From: Marinifilum flexuosum
GTDB lineage: Bacteria > Bacteroidota > Bacteroidia > Bacteroidales > Marinifilaceae
DNA: 64,000 nt
Direction: 5' to 3'
Assembly: GCF_003610555.1 (NCBI RefSeq)
Contig: NZ_RAPQ01000008.1
Span: 860,490-924,489, forward strand
This document shows positions 8,358 to 18,300 of the stretch, piece after piece (the first letter of the stretch is position 1; each line of letters starts with the position of its first letter). The notes under the pieces are model-generated. The model did no database searches, was not told the origin of the DNA, and worked only from the letters and a program-made list of their open reading frames with translations. The position numbers were made by a program, and so were the translations under genes.

Positions 8358-9023
8358 ATGCGCAGACTGATTTTTGGTATACTTTTTCTTGTCGCTTGTA
8401 ATTCGGCATTTTCACAAACCAAAGCAGAATTAGGTTTTTTTGGAGGAGCAGCCTATTATATGGGCGATATTAACCATACCTATCATTTTTATTCAAGTTC
8501 TGTTGCTATTGGAGGAATTTATCGGTACAACTTTAATACCAGATATTCTTTAAGAGCAAGTATGTTGTTTTCTGGATTAAAAGGAGAAGATAGAGATTTT
8601 AAGAATCAATATCAGCGAAATAGAGGAGCTTCTTTTGATACTGATGTGGTTGACCTGTCTTTGCAAGCAGAATTTAATTTTCAACCATTTTGGTCTCCAG
8701 GAAAATCAAGAACCAAAAAGTTGGTTCCCTATGTAACGGCAGGTATAGGATATATCGCACCAAGTAGTACCGAGTCATCCTTTACCATCCCAATGGGAGC
8801 AGGATTTAAATATAACCTGGGAGGAAGATGGACTGCGGCCTTAGAGTGGAGTTTTAGGAAAACATTCACCGATAATTTGGATCACTTGGATGATCCTCAT
8901 AGTTTAAACAAAAGCAATTTAATGCACAATAACGATTGGGCATCCTTCTTTGGAATCATGTTTAGTTATAAACTATTTCCAGATAATGAAGAATGTCATT
9001 CATACGGTCGACTTGTTAAGTAA
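8358..9023 (+). CDS. DUF6089-type outer membrane beta-barrel protein
   Basis: About 221 residues from ATG at 8358. An in-frame GTG at 8337 would add seven residues, but the shorter start gives a cleaner signal peptide (MRRLIFGILFLVACNSAFS, cut before QTKAELG). The mature part is a small beta-barrel: ELGFFGGAAYYMGDIN at the start, alternating strands such as LVPYVTAGIGYIAPSS, and WTAALEWSFRKTFTDNLDHLDDPH, characteristic of the DUF6089 family. It probably resides in the outer membrane. It lies 3 bp upstream of uppS and then bamA, an arrangement common in Bacteroidota that suggests a role in envelope assembly. Its molecular role is unknown. Confidence 0.82.
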   Translation: MRRLIFGILFLVACNSAFSQTKAELGFFGGAAYYMGDINHTYHFYSSSVAIGGIYRYNFNTRYSLRASMLFSGLKGEDRDFKNQYQRNRGASFDTDVVDLSLQAEFNFQPFWSPGKSRTKKLVPYVTAGIGYIAPSSTESSFTIPMGAGFKYNLGGRWTAALEWSFRKTFTDNLDHLDDPHSLNKSNLMHNNDWASFFGIMFSYKLFPDNEECHSYGRLVK

Positions 9024-9026
9024 TAT

Positions 9027-9773
9027 ATGTCATTCAAAGAAAAGATTATAAAAGAAAAGTTGCCTTCACATTTGGCAATAATTATGGATGGTAATGGTCG
9101 CTGGGCAAAAATGCGTGGCGAGCATAGAATTGTAGGCCATCAGAATGGCGTTGAAGCGGTAAGACAAACTGTCGAAGGAGCCGCAGAATTAGGAATTTCT
9201 TACCTAACCCTTTATGCATTCTCAACTGAAAATTGGAATCGTCCACAAGATGAAGTTCTTGGGTTGATGTCTTTATTGGTGGAGGCTATTGAGAATGAAA
9301 CTCCAACCTTAATGAAGAACAATGTTCGATTAAAGGCCATTGGAAACCTTGATAGTTTGCCAGAGGAGGTAAGAGAAAAATTGAATGGTACCATTAATAC
9401 AACATCAGTAAATACTGGATTGACTTTGGTTTTGGCCTTGAGTTATAGCTCGAGGTGGGAAATTGTGAATGCGGTTAAAATGATTGCTGATAAAGTGGCT
9501 GATGGGGAAATGTCTTCAGAAGATATCGACGATTCAATTTTTGAAAATCACTTGACAACAGCTGGTATTCCTGATCCTGAGTTAATGATTAGAACCAGTG
9601 GTGAAACAAGAATTAGTAATTTCTTGTTATGGCAATTGGCTTATGCCGAATTGTATTTTACCGAATTGTTTTGGCCTGATTTTGATAAGGAGGAATTGTA
9701 TAAAGCCTTATATAGTTATCAAAACAGAGAACGTAGGTTTGGTAAAACAAGTGAACAGTTAACAGATAATTAA
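9027..9773 (+). CDS. uppS: Undecaprenyl diphosphate synthase (cis-prenyltransferase)
   Basis: Makes C55 undecaprenyl diphosphate from farnesyl diphosphate and isopentenyl diphosphate, the lipid carrier for peptidoglycan and O-antigen. 248 residues is typical. The signature [14 protein letters not shown] is at 18-31 with catalytic Asp21, followed by [13 protein letters not shown]. The C-terminal substrate motif [20 protein letters not shown] and FTELFWPDF is intact. It starts 3 bp after the DUF6089 stop codon and 24 bp before bamA, so it is part of the envelope operon. Confidence 0.96.
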   Translation: MSFKEKIIKEKLPSHLAIIMDGNGRWAKMRGEHRIVGHQNGVEAVRQTVEGAAELGISYLTLYAFSTENWNRPQDEVLGLMSLLVEAIENETPTLMKNNVRLKAIGNLDSLPEEVREKLNGTINTTSVNTGLTLVLALSYSSRWEIVNAVKMIADKVADGEMSSEDIDDSIFENHLTTAGIPDPELMIRTSGETRISNFLLWQLAYAELYFTELFWPDFDKEELYKALYSYQNRERRFGKTSEQLTDN

Positions 9774-9797
9774 GAATTAACCATTATACGCTTAGTA

Positions 9798-12311
9798 ATG
9801 ATTAAACGATTAACTTTTATTTTAACCCTTTTTATAAGTTTTACTGCGATAGCGCAGGAAACCGATACGATTTACAATCCAGCTCTTTACTACACTTCTC
9901 CTAAAACTTACGAATTGGGTGGAGTAACAGTTTCAGGAGTAAAACACCTGGAAACTAACGTGCTTGTGCAAATATCAGGATTGCGTGTTGGATCTCAGCT
10001 AGAAGTGCCAGGAGATAAGGTTACTAAGGCAGTTAATAAACTGTATAAACAAGGTTTGTTTTCTGATATTCAGATTACAGCAACAAAGTTAATTGATAAG
10101 AAGATTTATTTAAATATTCACTTACAAGAGAGGCCTAGATTATCTGAGGTAAATTATAATGGAACCTCCAAAAGTGAGACTAATAAAATTAAGGAAAGGT
10201 TAAAACTTCAGAAAGGAACTCAGGTTACCGATTATATGATCTCAAATATTAGTACTATTGTAGGGAACTATTTCAAAGAAAAGGGGTTCTATAATGTAGA
10301 TGTTAATGTTTTGCAAAGAGATGATCCAAATGAAGCAAATAGTGTGATTTTGGATATCAATATGGATAGAAATAATAAGATTAAGATCAAGAATATCTTT
10401 ATTGAAGGTAATAATGCTCTTACTGATAAGAAAGTAAAGAAGGCAATAAAAGGATCTAAAGAAAAACGATTAAGAAACTTTTTTAAATCATCTAAGTACA
10501 TCGAAGAAAAGTGGTACGAAGATAAGATTGGTTTGATTACCAAATATAATGAACAGGGGTATAGAGATGCGATTATCATTTCAGATAGTATTGAACAGGT
10601 TTCTGATGACAGAGTTAATCTGTATTTAAAACTAAAGGAAGGAAGTCAGTATTTCTTTAATGATATTAGTTGGGTTGGAAATACTGTTTATACCAGCTAT
10701 GACTTGGATAGAGTTCTAAAGGTTAAGCAAGGTGATGTATACAATCAAAGCTACTTGAATGAACGATTAAGAGAAGATGATGATGCAGTAAGTAATTTGT
10801 ATTTGGATAATGGATATCTATTTTTTAATGTGAATCCTGTTGAAAGGGTAATTGGAAAGGATTCGATTAATATCGAAATGCGAATGGTTGAAGGTAAACA
10901 AGCCACAATTGATCGTGTTAATATTGTAGGTAATACTAAAACTCACGAGCATGTTGCACGAAGAGAATTGTATACTTATCCAGGTGAACTGTTTAGTAAG
11001 TCTGATATCATTCGTTCTGTTCGCGAACTGGCACAACTTGGTCACTTCGATCCAGAGGCAATTAACCCTGATATAAAACCGCATCCAGAAAGTGGAACGG
11101 TTGATATTACATATGAATTGGCTGAAAAAGCAAATGACCAAATTGAGCTTTCAGGTGGTTGGGGTGCAGGTATGATTATCGGTACTGTAGGATTAAGATT
11201 CTCAAACTTCTCTATACGAAATATCTTTAACAAAGAAGCTTGGAGTCCACTACCTACTGGTGATGGTCAAACATTAAGTATTCGTGCTCAAACAAATGGA
11301 TCTTATTATAACTCATATAGTTTGTCATTTACAGAGCCTTGGTTAGGTGGAAAAAAACCTACCTCATTGAGTACGTCAATTTATTATTCGCAGCAAACAG
11401 GCTTTAATCGTAATGCATATTACTATTCGCAAGGTTCTGATCGTTTTGATACAGGACAAAGTCAAAAGATTTTTGGTGCTAGTGTTGGATTGGCTCGTCG
11501 TTTGAAGTGGCCAGATGACTATTTTTCTTTATACAACGAGGTAAGTTATCAGAATTTTAGATTAAAGAACTGGGCCTATTATTTGATTTCGGATGGAACT
11601 TCAAATAACTTTAGTTTCACCACTACATTGTCTAGAAGCTCTATTGATAATCCATTATATACGCGTAAAGGATCTTCTTTCTCATTGAGTTTGAAATTTA
11701 CGCCTCCTTACTCTTTGTTTGAGGATTTGGATTATGAAAGAGCAGATGATGATGAAAAGTACAAATGGATTGAATACCATAAGTGGGTATTTAAAGGCAA
11801 GATGTATAATGGATTACTTCCTAAAAATGACAAATTAGTGCTTTATACCGGTGCGGAGTTTGGTTATTTAGGATATTACGACAAACACAAGAGATCACCA
11901 TTCGAAGGTTTCGAAGTTGGTGGCGATGGAATGTCGGGTTATAGTATGTATGGTAGTGATAATATTGGAGTTAGAGGTTATGAAAATGGGTCTCTTACAC
12001 CAATTCAAAATGATGGAAGACGTTTAGGTGGTAATGTTTACTCTAAACTTACTGCTGAAGTTAGATACCCATTGTCTTTAAGTCAATCGGCAACAATTTA
12101 TGCATTGGCATTTGCAGAGGCAGGTAACTCTTGGTATGATTTTGAAGATTTCCAGCCATTCAACTTAAAAAGATCTGCTGGTGTTGGTTTAAGAATTTTC
12201 TTACCAATGTTTGGTCTTTTGGGAATTGACTGGGCTTATGGTTTTGATGAAGCTAATCTACCTGGACAAAACGGTAGTCAGTTCCATTTTGTAATTGGTC
12301 AACAATTTTAA
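9798..12311 (+). CDS. bamA: Outer membrane protein assembly factor BamA
   Basis: Central outer membrane insertase for beta-barrel proteins. 837 residues: signal peptide 1-19 (cut before QETDT), then a periplasmic part to about 430 with POTRA repeats (for example GVTVSGVKHLETNVLVQISGLRVG, KIKNIFIEGNNALTDKKVKKAI, IDRVNIVGNTKTHEHVARREL). The rest is a 16-strand barrel ending in the aromatic HFVIGQQF. The barrel contains the VRGY-like segment IGVRGYENGSLTP that contacts the lid loop in Omp85 proteins. It lies downstream of uppS and upstream of two OmpH/Skp-like chaperone genes, the classical Bam-Skp neighbourhood. Confidence 0.95.
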   Translation: MIKRLTFILTLFISFTAIAQETDTIYNPALYYTSPKTYELGGVTVSGVKHLETNVLVQISGLRVGSQLEVPGDKVTKAVNKLYKQGLFSDIQITATKLIDKKIYLNIHLQERPRLSEVNYNGTSKSETNKIKERLKLQKGTQVTDYMISNISTIVGNYFKEKGFYNVDVNVLQRDDPNEANSVILDINMDRNNKIKIKNIFIEGNNALTDKKVKKAIKGSKEKRLRNFFKSSKYIEEKWYEDKIGLITKYNEQGYRDAIIISDSIEQVSDDRVNLYLKLKEGSQYFFNDISWVGNTVYTSYDLDRVLKVKQGDVYNQSYLNERLREDDDAVSNLYLDNGYLFFNVNPVERVIGKDSINIEMRMVEGKQATIDRVNIVGNTKTHEHVARRELYTYPGELFSKSDIIRSVRELAQLGHFDPEAINPDIKPHPESGTVDITYELAEKANDQIELSGGWGAGMIIGTVGLRFSNFSIRNIFNKEAWSPLPTGDGQTLSIRAQTNGSYYNSYSLSFTEPWLGGKKPTSLSTSIYYSQQTGFNRNAYYYSQGSDRFDTGQSQKIFGASVGLARRLKWPDDYFSLYNEVSYQNFRLKNWAYYLISDGTSNNFSFTTTLSRSSIDNPLYTRKGSSFSLSLKFTPPYSLFEDLDYERADDDEKYKWIEYHKWVFKGKMYNGLLPKNDKLVLYTGAEFGYLGYYDKHKRSPFEGFEVGGDGMSGYSMYGSDNIGVRGYENGSLTPIQNDGRRLGGNVYSKLTAEVRYPLSLSQSATIYALAFAEAGNSWYDFEDFQPFNLKRSAGVGLRIFLPMFGLLGIDWAYGFDEANLPGQNGSQFHFVIGQQF

Positions 12312-12387
12312 CATATTTTAAGGGTTGAGTATTGACTACTCGTTTAATTTAGCTTAATTTAGAGTTTGTTTGTAAAAAGGCTTTTAT

Positions 12388-12909
12388 ATGAAACGAATAA
12401 TCTTATTGATAATAGTATTATTAGTTTGTTTAGGAGATGTATATTCTCAACAACGCTATGGATTTGTCGATACTGAATACATCTTAAATAAGATTCCTGA
12501 TTATAAAAATGCGCAGGAGCAATTGGATCAATTTTCAAAAAAATGGCAAAATGAAATTGAAAGTGTTGCTGCTGAAATTAAAGAATTACATACAAAGTTT
12601 AGGGCTGATGAGGTTTTTTTATCATCAGAAATGAGAGTAAAGAGAGAAAAAGAAATTCATGATAAAGAAGTGTTAGCTCAAAAATTGCAGCAAAAATACT
12701 TTGGTCGAAATGGAGAACTTTACAAAAAGAGACAAGAATTAATGAAGCCTATCCAGGATGATATCTATGAGGCAATCAAGGAGATAGCGAAATCTGGAAG
12801 TTATGGTATGATTATTGATCGTGCTAATGGGCCGACAATCATATACAGTAATGCAAAATTTGATTTAAGTGATAAGGTGCTGTATAAATTGGGTATAAGA
12901 ACTAAATAA
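12388..12909 (+). CDS. OmpH/Skp-family periplasmic chaperone, first copy
   Basis: 173 residues with a cleavable signal peptide (about 1-20, ending DVYS before QQRYGFVD). After the short strand YGFVDTEYILNKIPDY it forms a long charged helical hairpin (residues about 40-125, rich in K, E and Q), then YGMIIDRANGPTIIYSNAKFDLSDKVLYKLG, the OmpH C-terminal strand pair. Skp homologues form trimeric jellyfish-like cages that hold unfolded outer membrane proteins for BamA. It lies 76 bp after bamA and 29 bp before a paralogue, consistent with co-expression. Confidence 0.88.
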   Translation: MKRIILLIIVLLVCLGDVYSQQRYGFVDTEYILNKIPDYKNAQEQLDQFSKKWQNEIESVAAEIKELHTKFRADEVFLSSEMRVKREKEIHDKEVLAQKLQQKYFGRNGELYKKRQELMKPIQDDIYEAIKEIAKSGSYGMIIDRANGPTIIYSNAKFDLSDKVLYKLGIRTK

Positions 12910-12938
12910 ATATCAAATAAAAACTAACTGAGTATACT

Positions 12939-13454
12939 ATGAGACAATTTTTAAAAGTAACATTAGTAGCCACTTTCCTTCTTACAGGAGCTAACTTATT
13001 TGCACAAACTGTAAAATTAGGACATATTAATTCAAATGAATTATTGTCTATAATGCCTGAAAAAGAGCAAGCTCAAAAGCAAATCCAAGCAAAAGCAGAA
13101 GAATACGATAAGCAAATTCAGGAAATGAAAGCTGAGTATCAAAAATTAGCTCAGGCATATATTGCAGAAAGAGAAACTTTAACAGATGCAGTTAGAGCAA
13201 TCAAAGAAAAGGAAATTCAAGAACTTCAAAATCGTATGCAAACTTTTGATGGTTTTGCACAACAAGAACTTCAAAAAACGCAGAATGAATTATTGAAACC
13301 AATTTTTGACAAAGCATCTAAAGCAATTAAAGATGTTGGAGCTGAAAATGGATTTACATATATTTTGGATATTAGTACTGGTGTTATCTTGTTTAATTCA
13401 GATAATAGTACTGATGTTATGCCATTGGTAAAAGCTAAATTGGGTCTACAATAG
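12939..13454 (+). CDS. OmpH/Skp-family periplasmic chaperone, second copy
   Basis: 171 residues: signal peptide 1-23 (ends LFAQ), the N-terminal strand VKLGHINSNELLSIMPEKEQAQ, a K/E/Q-rich coiled coil (about 45-120) and the C-terminal GFTYILDISTGVILFNSDNSTDVMPLVKAKLG. It is the paralogue of the preceding gene with the same layout but a diverged coiled coil. In Bacteroidota two Skp-like genes after bamA are usual. Whether they form mixed trimers or serve different clients cannot be told from sequence. It ends at a strong terminator. Confidence 0.88.
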   Translation: MRQFLKVTLVATFLLTGANLFAQTVKLGHINSNELLSIMPEKEQAQKQIQAKAEEYDKQIQEMKAEYQKLAQAYIAERETLTDAVRAIKEKEIQELQNRMQTFDGFAQQELQKTQNELLKPIFDKASKAIKDVGAENGFTYILDISTGVILFNSDNSTDVMPLVKAKLGLQ

Positions 13455-13480
13455 ATATTCTTATCAAGATATTATGTAGA

Positions 13481-13508
13481 AAGGTGGTATTTTAATACCA
13501 CCTTTTTT
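13481..13508 (+). terminator. Rho-independent terminator after the ompH pair
   Basis: The 11-bp stem AAGGTGGTATT / AATACCACCTT is followed by a T run. It separates the Bam/OmpH block from murI. Confidence 0.85.
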
Positions 13509-13544
13509 ATTTTTACCAATCATGATGTAGTAAAAAATAAGTGC

Positions 13545-14372
13545 ATGAATAATAATAGGCAAGCAATAGGAGTATTTGATTCTGGATACGGAGGTTTGAG
13601 TATTTTAAATGAATTCTTGAAAGAATTACCTGAGTATGATTTTATTTATTTGGGAGATAATGCACGAAGCCCTTATGGAACCAGATCGTTTGATGTGGTA
13701 TATGATTATACATTGCAGGCTGTGGAACAATTGTTCTCTATGGGATGTGAATTGGTTATACTGGCATGTAATACTGCCTCAGCAAAGGCGCTGCGTACAA
13801 TTCAGCAATGTGATCTACCAAAGATTAATCCCAATAAACGTGTGTTAGGGGTTATAAGACCAAGCGTTGAAGAGATTGGACTGTTAACTAAATCGAAGCA
13901 TGTAGGTGTTTTTGGAACTGTTGGAACAGTACGTTCAAATTCATATCCGTTAGAAATTAAAAAACTATTTCCGGATATCAAGGTGATACAGGAAGCTTGC
14001 CCAATGTGGGTTCCTTTGGTAGAAAATAATGAGTTTCACACCGAAGGGGGGCGATATTTTATTAAAAAGAATATTGATAGTCTTTTAAAAAGGGAACCTG
14101 AGATTGATACGATAATTTTAGGTTGTACTCATTACCCATTATTGAGGGATGAAATCCGAAAATTTCTTCCCGATAACATTCAGCTAATTTCCCAGGGTGA
14201 AATTGTAGCGAATAGCTTAAAAGATTATTTGGTCAGGCACCCGGAGATGGATGTTAGATGTTCAAAAAAATCGGAAAGAGAGTTTTATACTACAGAATTT
14301 GTTGATAGTTTTGAGGAAAAGGCAAGTAGGTTTTTAAATCTTAGCCTGAGAGCTAGACATATATCATATTAA
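13545..14372 (+). CDS. murI: Glutamate racemase
   Basis: Converts L-glutamate to D-glutamate for peptidoglycan. 275 residues. The two catalytic cysteines are present: Cys75 in ILACNTASA and Cys194 in LGCTHYPLL. The N-terminal substrate loop GVFDSGYGGLSIL (9-21) and GDNARSPYGTRS (37-48) are intact. It lies 90 bp past the ompH terminator, so it is likely transcribed from its own promoter or by read-through. It ends in a bidirectional terminator shared with the converging gene. Confidence 0.96.
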   Translation: MNNNRQAIGVFDSGYGGLSILNEFLKELPEYDFIYLGDNARSPYGTRSFDVVYDYTLQAVEQLFSMGCELVILACNTASAKALRTIQQCDLPKINPNKRVLGVIRPSVEEIGLLTKSKHVGVFGTVGTVRSNSYPLEIKKLFPDIKVIQEACPMWVPLVENNEFHTEGGRYFIKKNIDSLLKREPEIDTIILGCTHYPLLRDEIRKFLPDNIQLISQGEIVANSLKDYLVRHPEMDVRCSKKSEREFYTTEFVDSFEEKASRFLNLSLRARHISY

Positions 14373-14375
14373 ATA

Positions 14376-14408
14376 AAAATAGCCTTCATATATGTGAAGG
14401 CTATTTTT
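14376..14408. terminator. Bidirectional terminator between murI and the gamma-carbonic-anhydrase-like gene
   Basis: The 13-bp stem AAAATAGCCTTCA / TGAAGGCTATTTT has A-rich and T-rich flanks on both sides and lies between two converging genes. Confidence 0.85.
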
Positions 14409-14423
14409 TAGAATAAATCTCTA

Positions 14424-14957
14424 CTATTTGATTGTCTCTTCGTCAGTTTGATACCAGCTTGCGTACATGGCATAGCTGTTCGCTATTCTATTGATTTCAC
14501 CTTCAAGAAGTTCAGGACTGATCTCTTTAATTTTCTTAGCTGGAGAACCAGCATAAACACTACCTGATTCTACGTGAGTTCCTTTGGTAACAACTGAACC
14601 AGCAGCAATAATTGAATTGCTTTCGATTACAGCATCGTCCAATACAACGGCTCCCATGCCAATTAGTACATTGTCTTTAATGGTACAGCCATGCACAACT
14701 GCATTGTGTGCAATAGAAACATTATTTCCAATATTGGTTGGTGACTTTTTATATGTAGCATGTATGGTTGCATTGTCTTGAACATTTACATTGTTGCCTA
14801 GCTTAATGTAATGAACGTCTCCGCGAAGAACGGCACTATACCAAATGCTACAATCGTCTCCCATTTCAACATTTCCTATGATAGCTGCATTTTCGGCAAG
14901 AAAGCAGTTTTTACCAAATTTTGGTGATTTTCCATTTAAATCTCTAATAATAGCCAT
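14424..14957 (-). CDS. Gamma-carbonic-anhydrase-like hexapeptide-repeat protein
   Basis: 177 residues forming a left-handed beta-helix of hexapeptide repeats (for example NVQDNATIHATYKK, IGNNVSIAHNAVVHGC, IGMGAVVLDDAVIES), followed by a C-terminal helix. The three histidines expected at the trimer-interface metal site are present in the segments IHAT, AHNAVVHG. This is the YrdA/PaaY branch, whose members are trimers that bind zinc or iron and in some cases hydrate CO2. Enzyme activity is not certain. The CAP/KK ending (SPAKKIKEISPELLEGEINRI) matches the family. It converges on murI. Confidence 0.85.
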   Translation of the reverse strand: MAIIRDLNGKSPKFGKNCFLAENAAIIGNVEMGDDCSIWYSAVLRGDVHYIKLGNNVNVQDNATIHATYKKSPTNIGNNVSIAHNAVVHGCTIKDNVLIGMGAVVLDDAVIESNSIIAAGSVVTKGTHVESGSVYAGSPAKKIKEISPELLEGEINRIANSYAMYASWYQTDEETIK

Positions 14958-15397
14958 TCTTATTTAGTTTGATTATAAATACAAAGATAATCAAAATAAA
15001 ATCTGATACTTAAAGCATGCGTATGTTGTAAAAAAAAGTTATGCAAACGATAGCGCAACTACAAAGATTATCAATTGAATATGAGTTTTGTTAATTAAAA
15101 TCAATCTGAATAAAAGTTATTGTTTATTCATTAATGGATTAAGAAATAATAAATTTATGACAATTAAATTTGAATATTTAACATTTTTTTACAACTTTGA
15201 TGGCGACTAATTAATAGGGGTATTAATAGAAATATGGTGAATATTATCGTAGGGGTGCAATAAAATCACCTATTTAGTCAAAAATAAAACAATTCAAAGG
15301 GGTATGTATTCTGTCTACAGCTTAACTAGGGATTAAGCTTAGAATTCATATATGAATAATTATTTAATAAATTAATTAATCCACTAACTAAAAATTT
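14958..15397. promoter_or_regulatory. Leader region of the first susCD pair
   Basis: This 440-bp A+T-rich gap has no gene. It contains three G-rich motifs unlike their surroundings: TAGGGGTATTA (15216-15226), TAGGGGTGC (about 15250-15258) and AAAGGGGTATG (15296-15306). The last 20 bp before the start (ccactaactaaaaattt) are the same as before the second susC. The similar leader at 23440-23650 also carries TAGGGGTAT twice. These are probably promoter/regulator sequences shared by the two loci; the binding protein is unknown. Confidence 0.4.
14982..14989 (-). promoter_or_regulatory. Candidate -7 promoter box for the gamma-CA-like gene
   Basis: On the minus strand the sequence reads TATCTTTG (TAnnTTTG consensus), 25 bp before the start codon. 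Consensus-only prediction. Confidence 0.4.
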
Positions 15398-18300
15398 ATG
15401 AAAAAAAGTTTAGTTTCGACGCTAATCCTAATGTTTATAGGATTGCAGGGGCTTTTAGCTCAAAGTCGAGAAGTTTCTGGGATTGTTACATCGGCCGAAG
15501 ATGGACTATCAATACCAGGGGTTTCCGTAATCGTTAAAGGTACTACCATCGGTACCTCTACAGACTTCGATGGAAAATACTCAATTAATGTTCCTGAGGG
15601 AGAGAGTATTCTTGTTTTTTCTTTCGTTGGTATGACTGCTCAAGAACTTGCGGTTAAAGGATCTACCATGAATGTTGTAATGCAGCCTGCATCAGTTGAT
15701 GTTGATGAAGTAATGGTTGTTGCTTATGGTACCGCTAAAAAGGAGTCATTTACTGGATCTGCATCTGTGGTGAAAAAAGATGATATCGTAAAAGTTTCTG
15801 GTGGTATTGGTAAAGTAATTCAAGGTAAAGTTGCTGGTGTTACTGTTATGGGTGGTGATATTCGTATCCGTGGATTCGGTTCGTTCTCAGCTTCATCTTC
15901 TCCTCTATATGTTGTAGATGGTGTTGTTGGTGCCCCTAAGCCAAATGATGAAGATATCGAAAACTTTACAGTGCTAAAAGATGCGGCATCTACTGCATTG
16001 TATGGTTCACGTGGTGCTAATGGTGTAATCATTATTACTTCTAAAAAAGGTAAAAAAGATAAAAAACCTACGTTTGAGGTTAAGTATCAGCATTCTGTAG
16101 AAAAAATGATTGAGCCTGAATGGGAATTAATGAATGCAGGAGAATATTATCAGCACCAATTTAAAGGAATGGTTAACTATGTAGGAGAAAGCAGAGCTTA
16201 TACTTACTTTAACTATTATATGAATAATAAAAATCCTTATAATATGGCTGAGCCATTCAATTTAGATGGTTCACTTAAAGAAGGTGCTAAGTTATTGTAT
16301 GATACAAATTGGAAAGATGAAGCTCTTGAAAATGCATCTAAGGATGAAATATATGTTGCAGCAAGTGGTGGATCAGAAAATTCTAATTACCATTGGTCAG
16401 CACGTATGTATAAGTATGATGGATTTGTGCGTACTTCAAAAAGCAAAGGGGCAAATACTCGCTTTAATTACACTATTGACTTGCGTGATAACTTAAAAGT
16501 GAATGTTAACTCAACGATATCTTACTACGAAGGTTCGGGTACTTATACAACTAAGGCGAATGAAAATAACCACTTGTATTTGTCATACGTACTTTCTCCT
16601 GCTGCTCCTATGTATCAATTGAATCAGATTGATAATGGTGATGGTACTCATAGCTATGAATATGTTCTGGATAAACAAGGAAACAGAGTTTATGACTATT
16701 CAAACCCTAACTACAAAAATTACAATCCAATTGGTTTGATGGAAGCAGATTTTGATGACAATTATGGTTTTTCAGCTTTTTTTGCTCCGTCTATTACTTA
16801 TGAAGTAATTGATGGGTTAACATTAAAAGGTCAGCTTTCGGGAAGATTAAATACTAGAAGAGGAGATTCGTTCCAGAATCCATACTATGGATCAGGTTCA
16901 ACTGAGAATGGACTTTCTACTAAAGAAACCTATCATACAATGGATTGGACCATGCATACTTCTGCAAACTACAAGTTTGAAGTTGGTGATGATCACTCAT
17001 TTGATGTGATTGTTGGATACGAAGCTGCAGATTATGACTATCAAGATTTCTATGCTACTAAGAATGGTTATTCTCTAGGTGATATTTCGACTGAATTGTC
17101 AACAGGTAATAGTCCTAGATATGCTGGATCATCTACAACTGAAGTTGGTTTGATCTCTTATCTTTCTAATTTGAATTATGACTTTAGAGATAAATACTAT
17201 ATGTCTGCTTCATTCAGACGTGATGGATCTTCAAAATTTGGTGAAGATAATAAATGGGGTAATTTCTGGTCAGTAGGTTTCTCATGGAGAATTTCTGAGG
17301 AAAACTTTTTATCAGCAGATTGGATTACCAACTTGAAGCTAAGAACTTCTTACGGTGTATTAGGTACTAACGATATTGGTAATTATAAGTTTGGTGATTA
17401 CTATAGCCTTGGTGCAAACTATGGTGGTATCACTGGTGTTTCTCATACAAACTTACCTAATGCTCAATTAGGATGGGAAGAATCAGACAACTTCTCAGTG
17501 GGTGTAGATTTCGATTTATTCGATTCTAAATTGAGTGGTACAATTGAGTATTTTAATAAGAATACTGATGGTTTATTATATAATGTGCCTCTTCCTACTA
17601 CTACCGGGTTCCCATCTGTACTAATGAATATTGGTGAAATGCAGAATTCAGGTTTTGAAATGGAGTTGAGTGGAAAGATCCTTTCTGGAGAATTCAATTG
17701 GAATGCTGATCTTACTATGACTTATATTAAAAATGAAATTAAGTCATTGCCAGTTGATCAGGTAATCCAAGGTACCAAACGTTGGATTGCTGGTGATAGC
17801 CGTTATGAATATTATATTAGAGAATGGGCTGGCGTAGATCCTGAAGATGGTAGAGCTCAGTGGTATATGGATCAAGAAAATGCAGATGGAACTGTAGAAA
17901 AAGTGAAAACAAAATCTTACAGCAAGGCTACAAGATACAATATGGGTCAGTCTACTCCAAAATTCTTCTTTGGTTTAAATAACAACCTATCGTACAAAGG
18001 ATTTGATTTCTCTGTTCAAACAGTTGCAGCTTTTGGTCACAAAATTTATGATGGTCAATACCAAACATTCATGCACGATGGATCAGGTAAAGCTACTAAC
18101 TTGGCAAAAGATGCATTGAATTCATGGACTCCGGAAAATACTAATACTGATATCCCAAAATATAGATGGGCTAACAATACAAGTAGTAATTCAACATCAT
18201 CAAGATGGTTAGTAGATGGTGATTTCGTTAAAATCAAAAACATCACATTGGGTTATACTGTTCCAGAAAGATTTTTGGATAAAATGTTCTTGAATTATGC

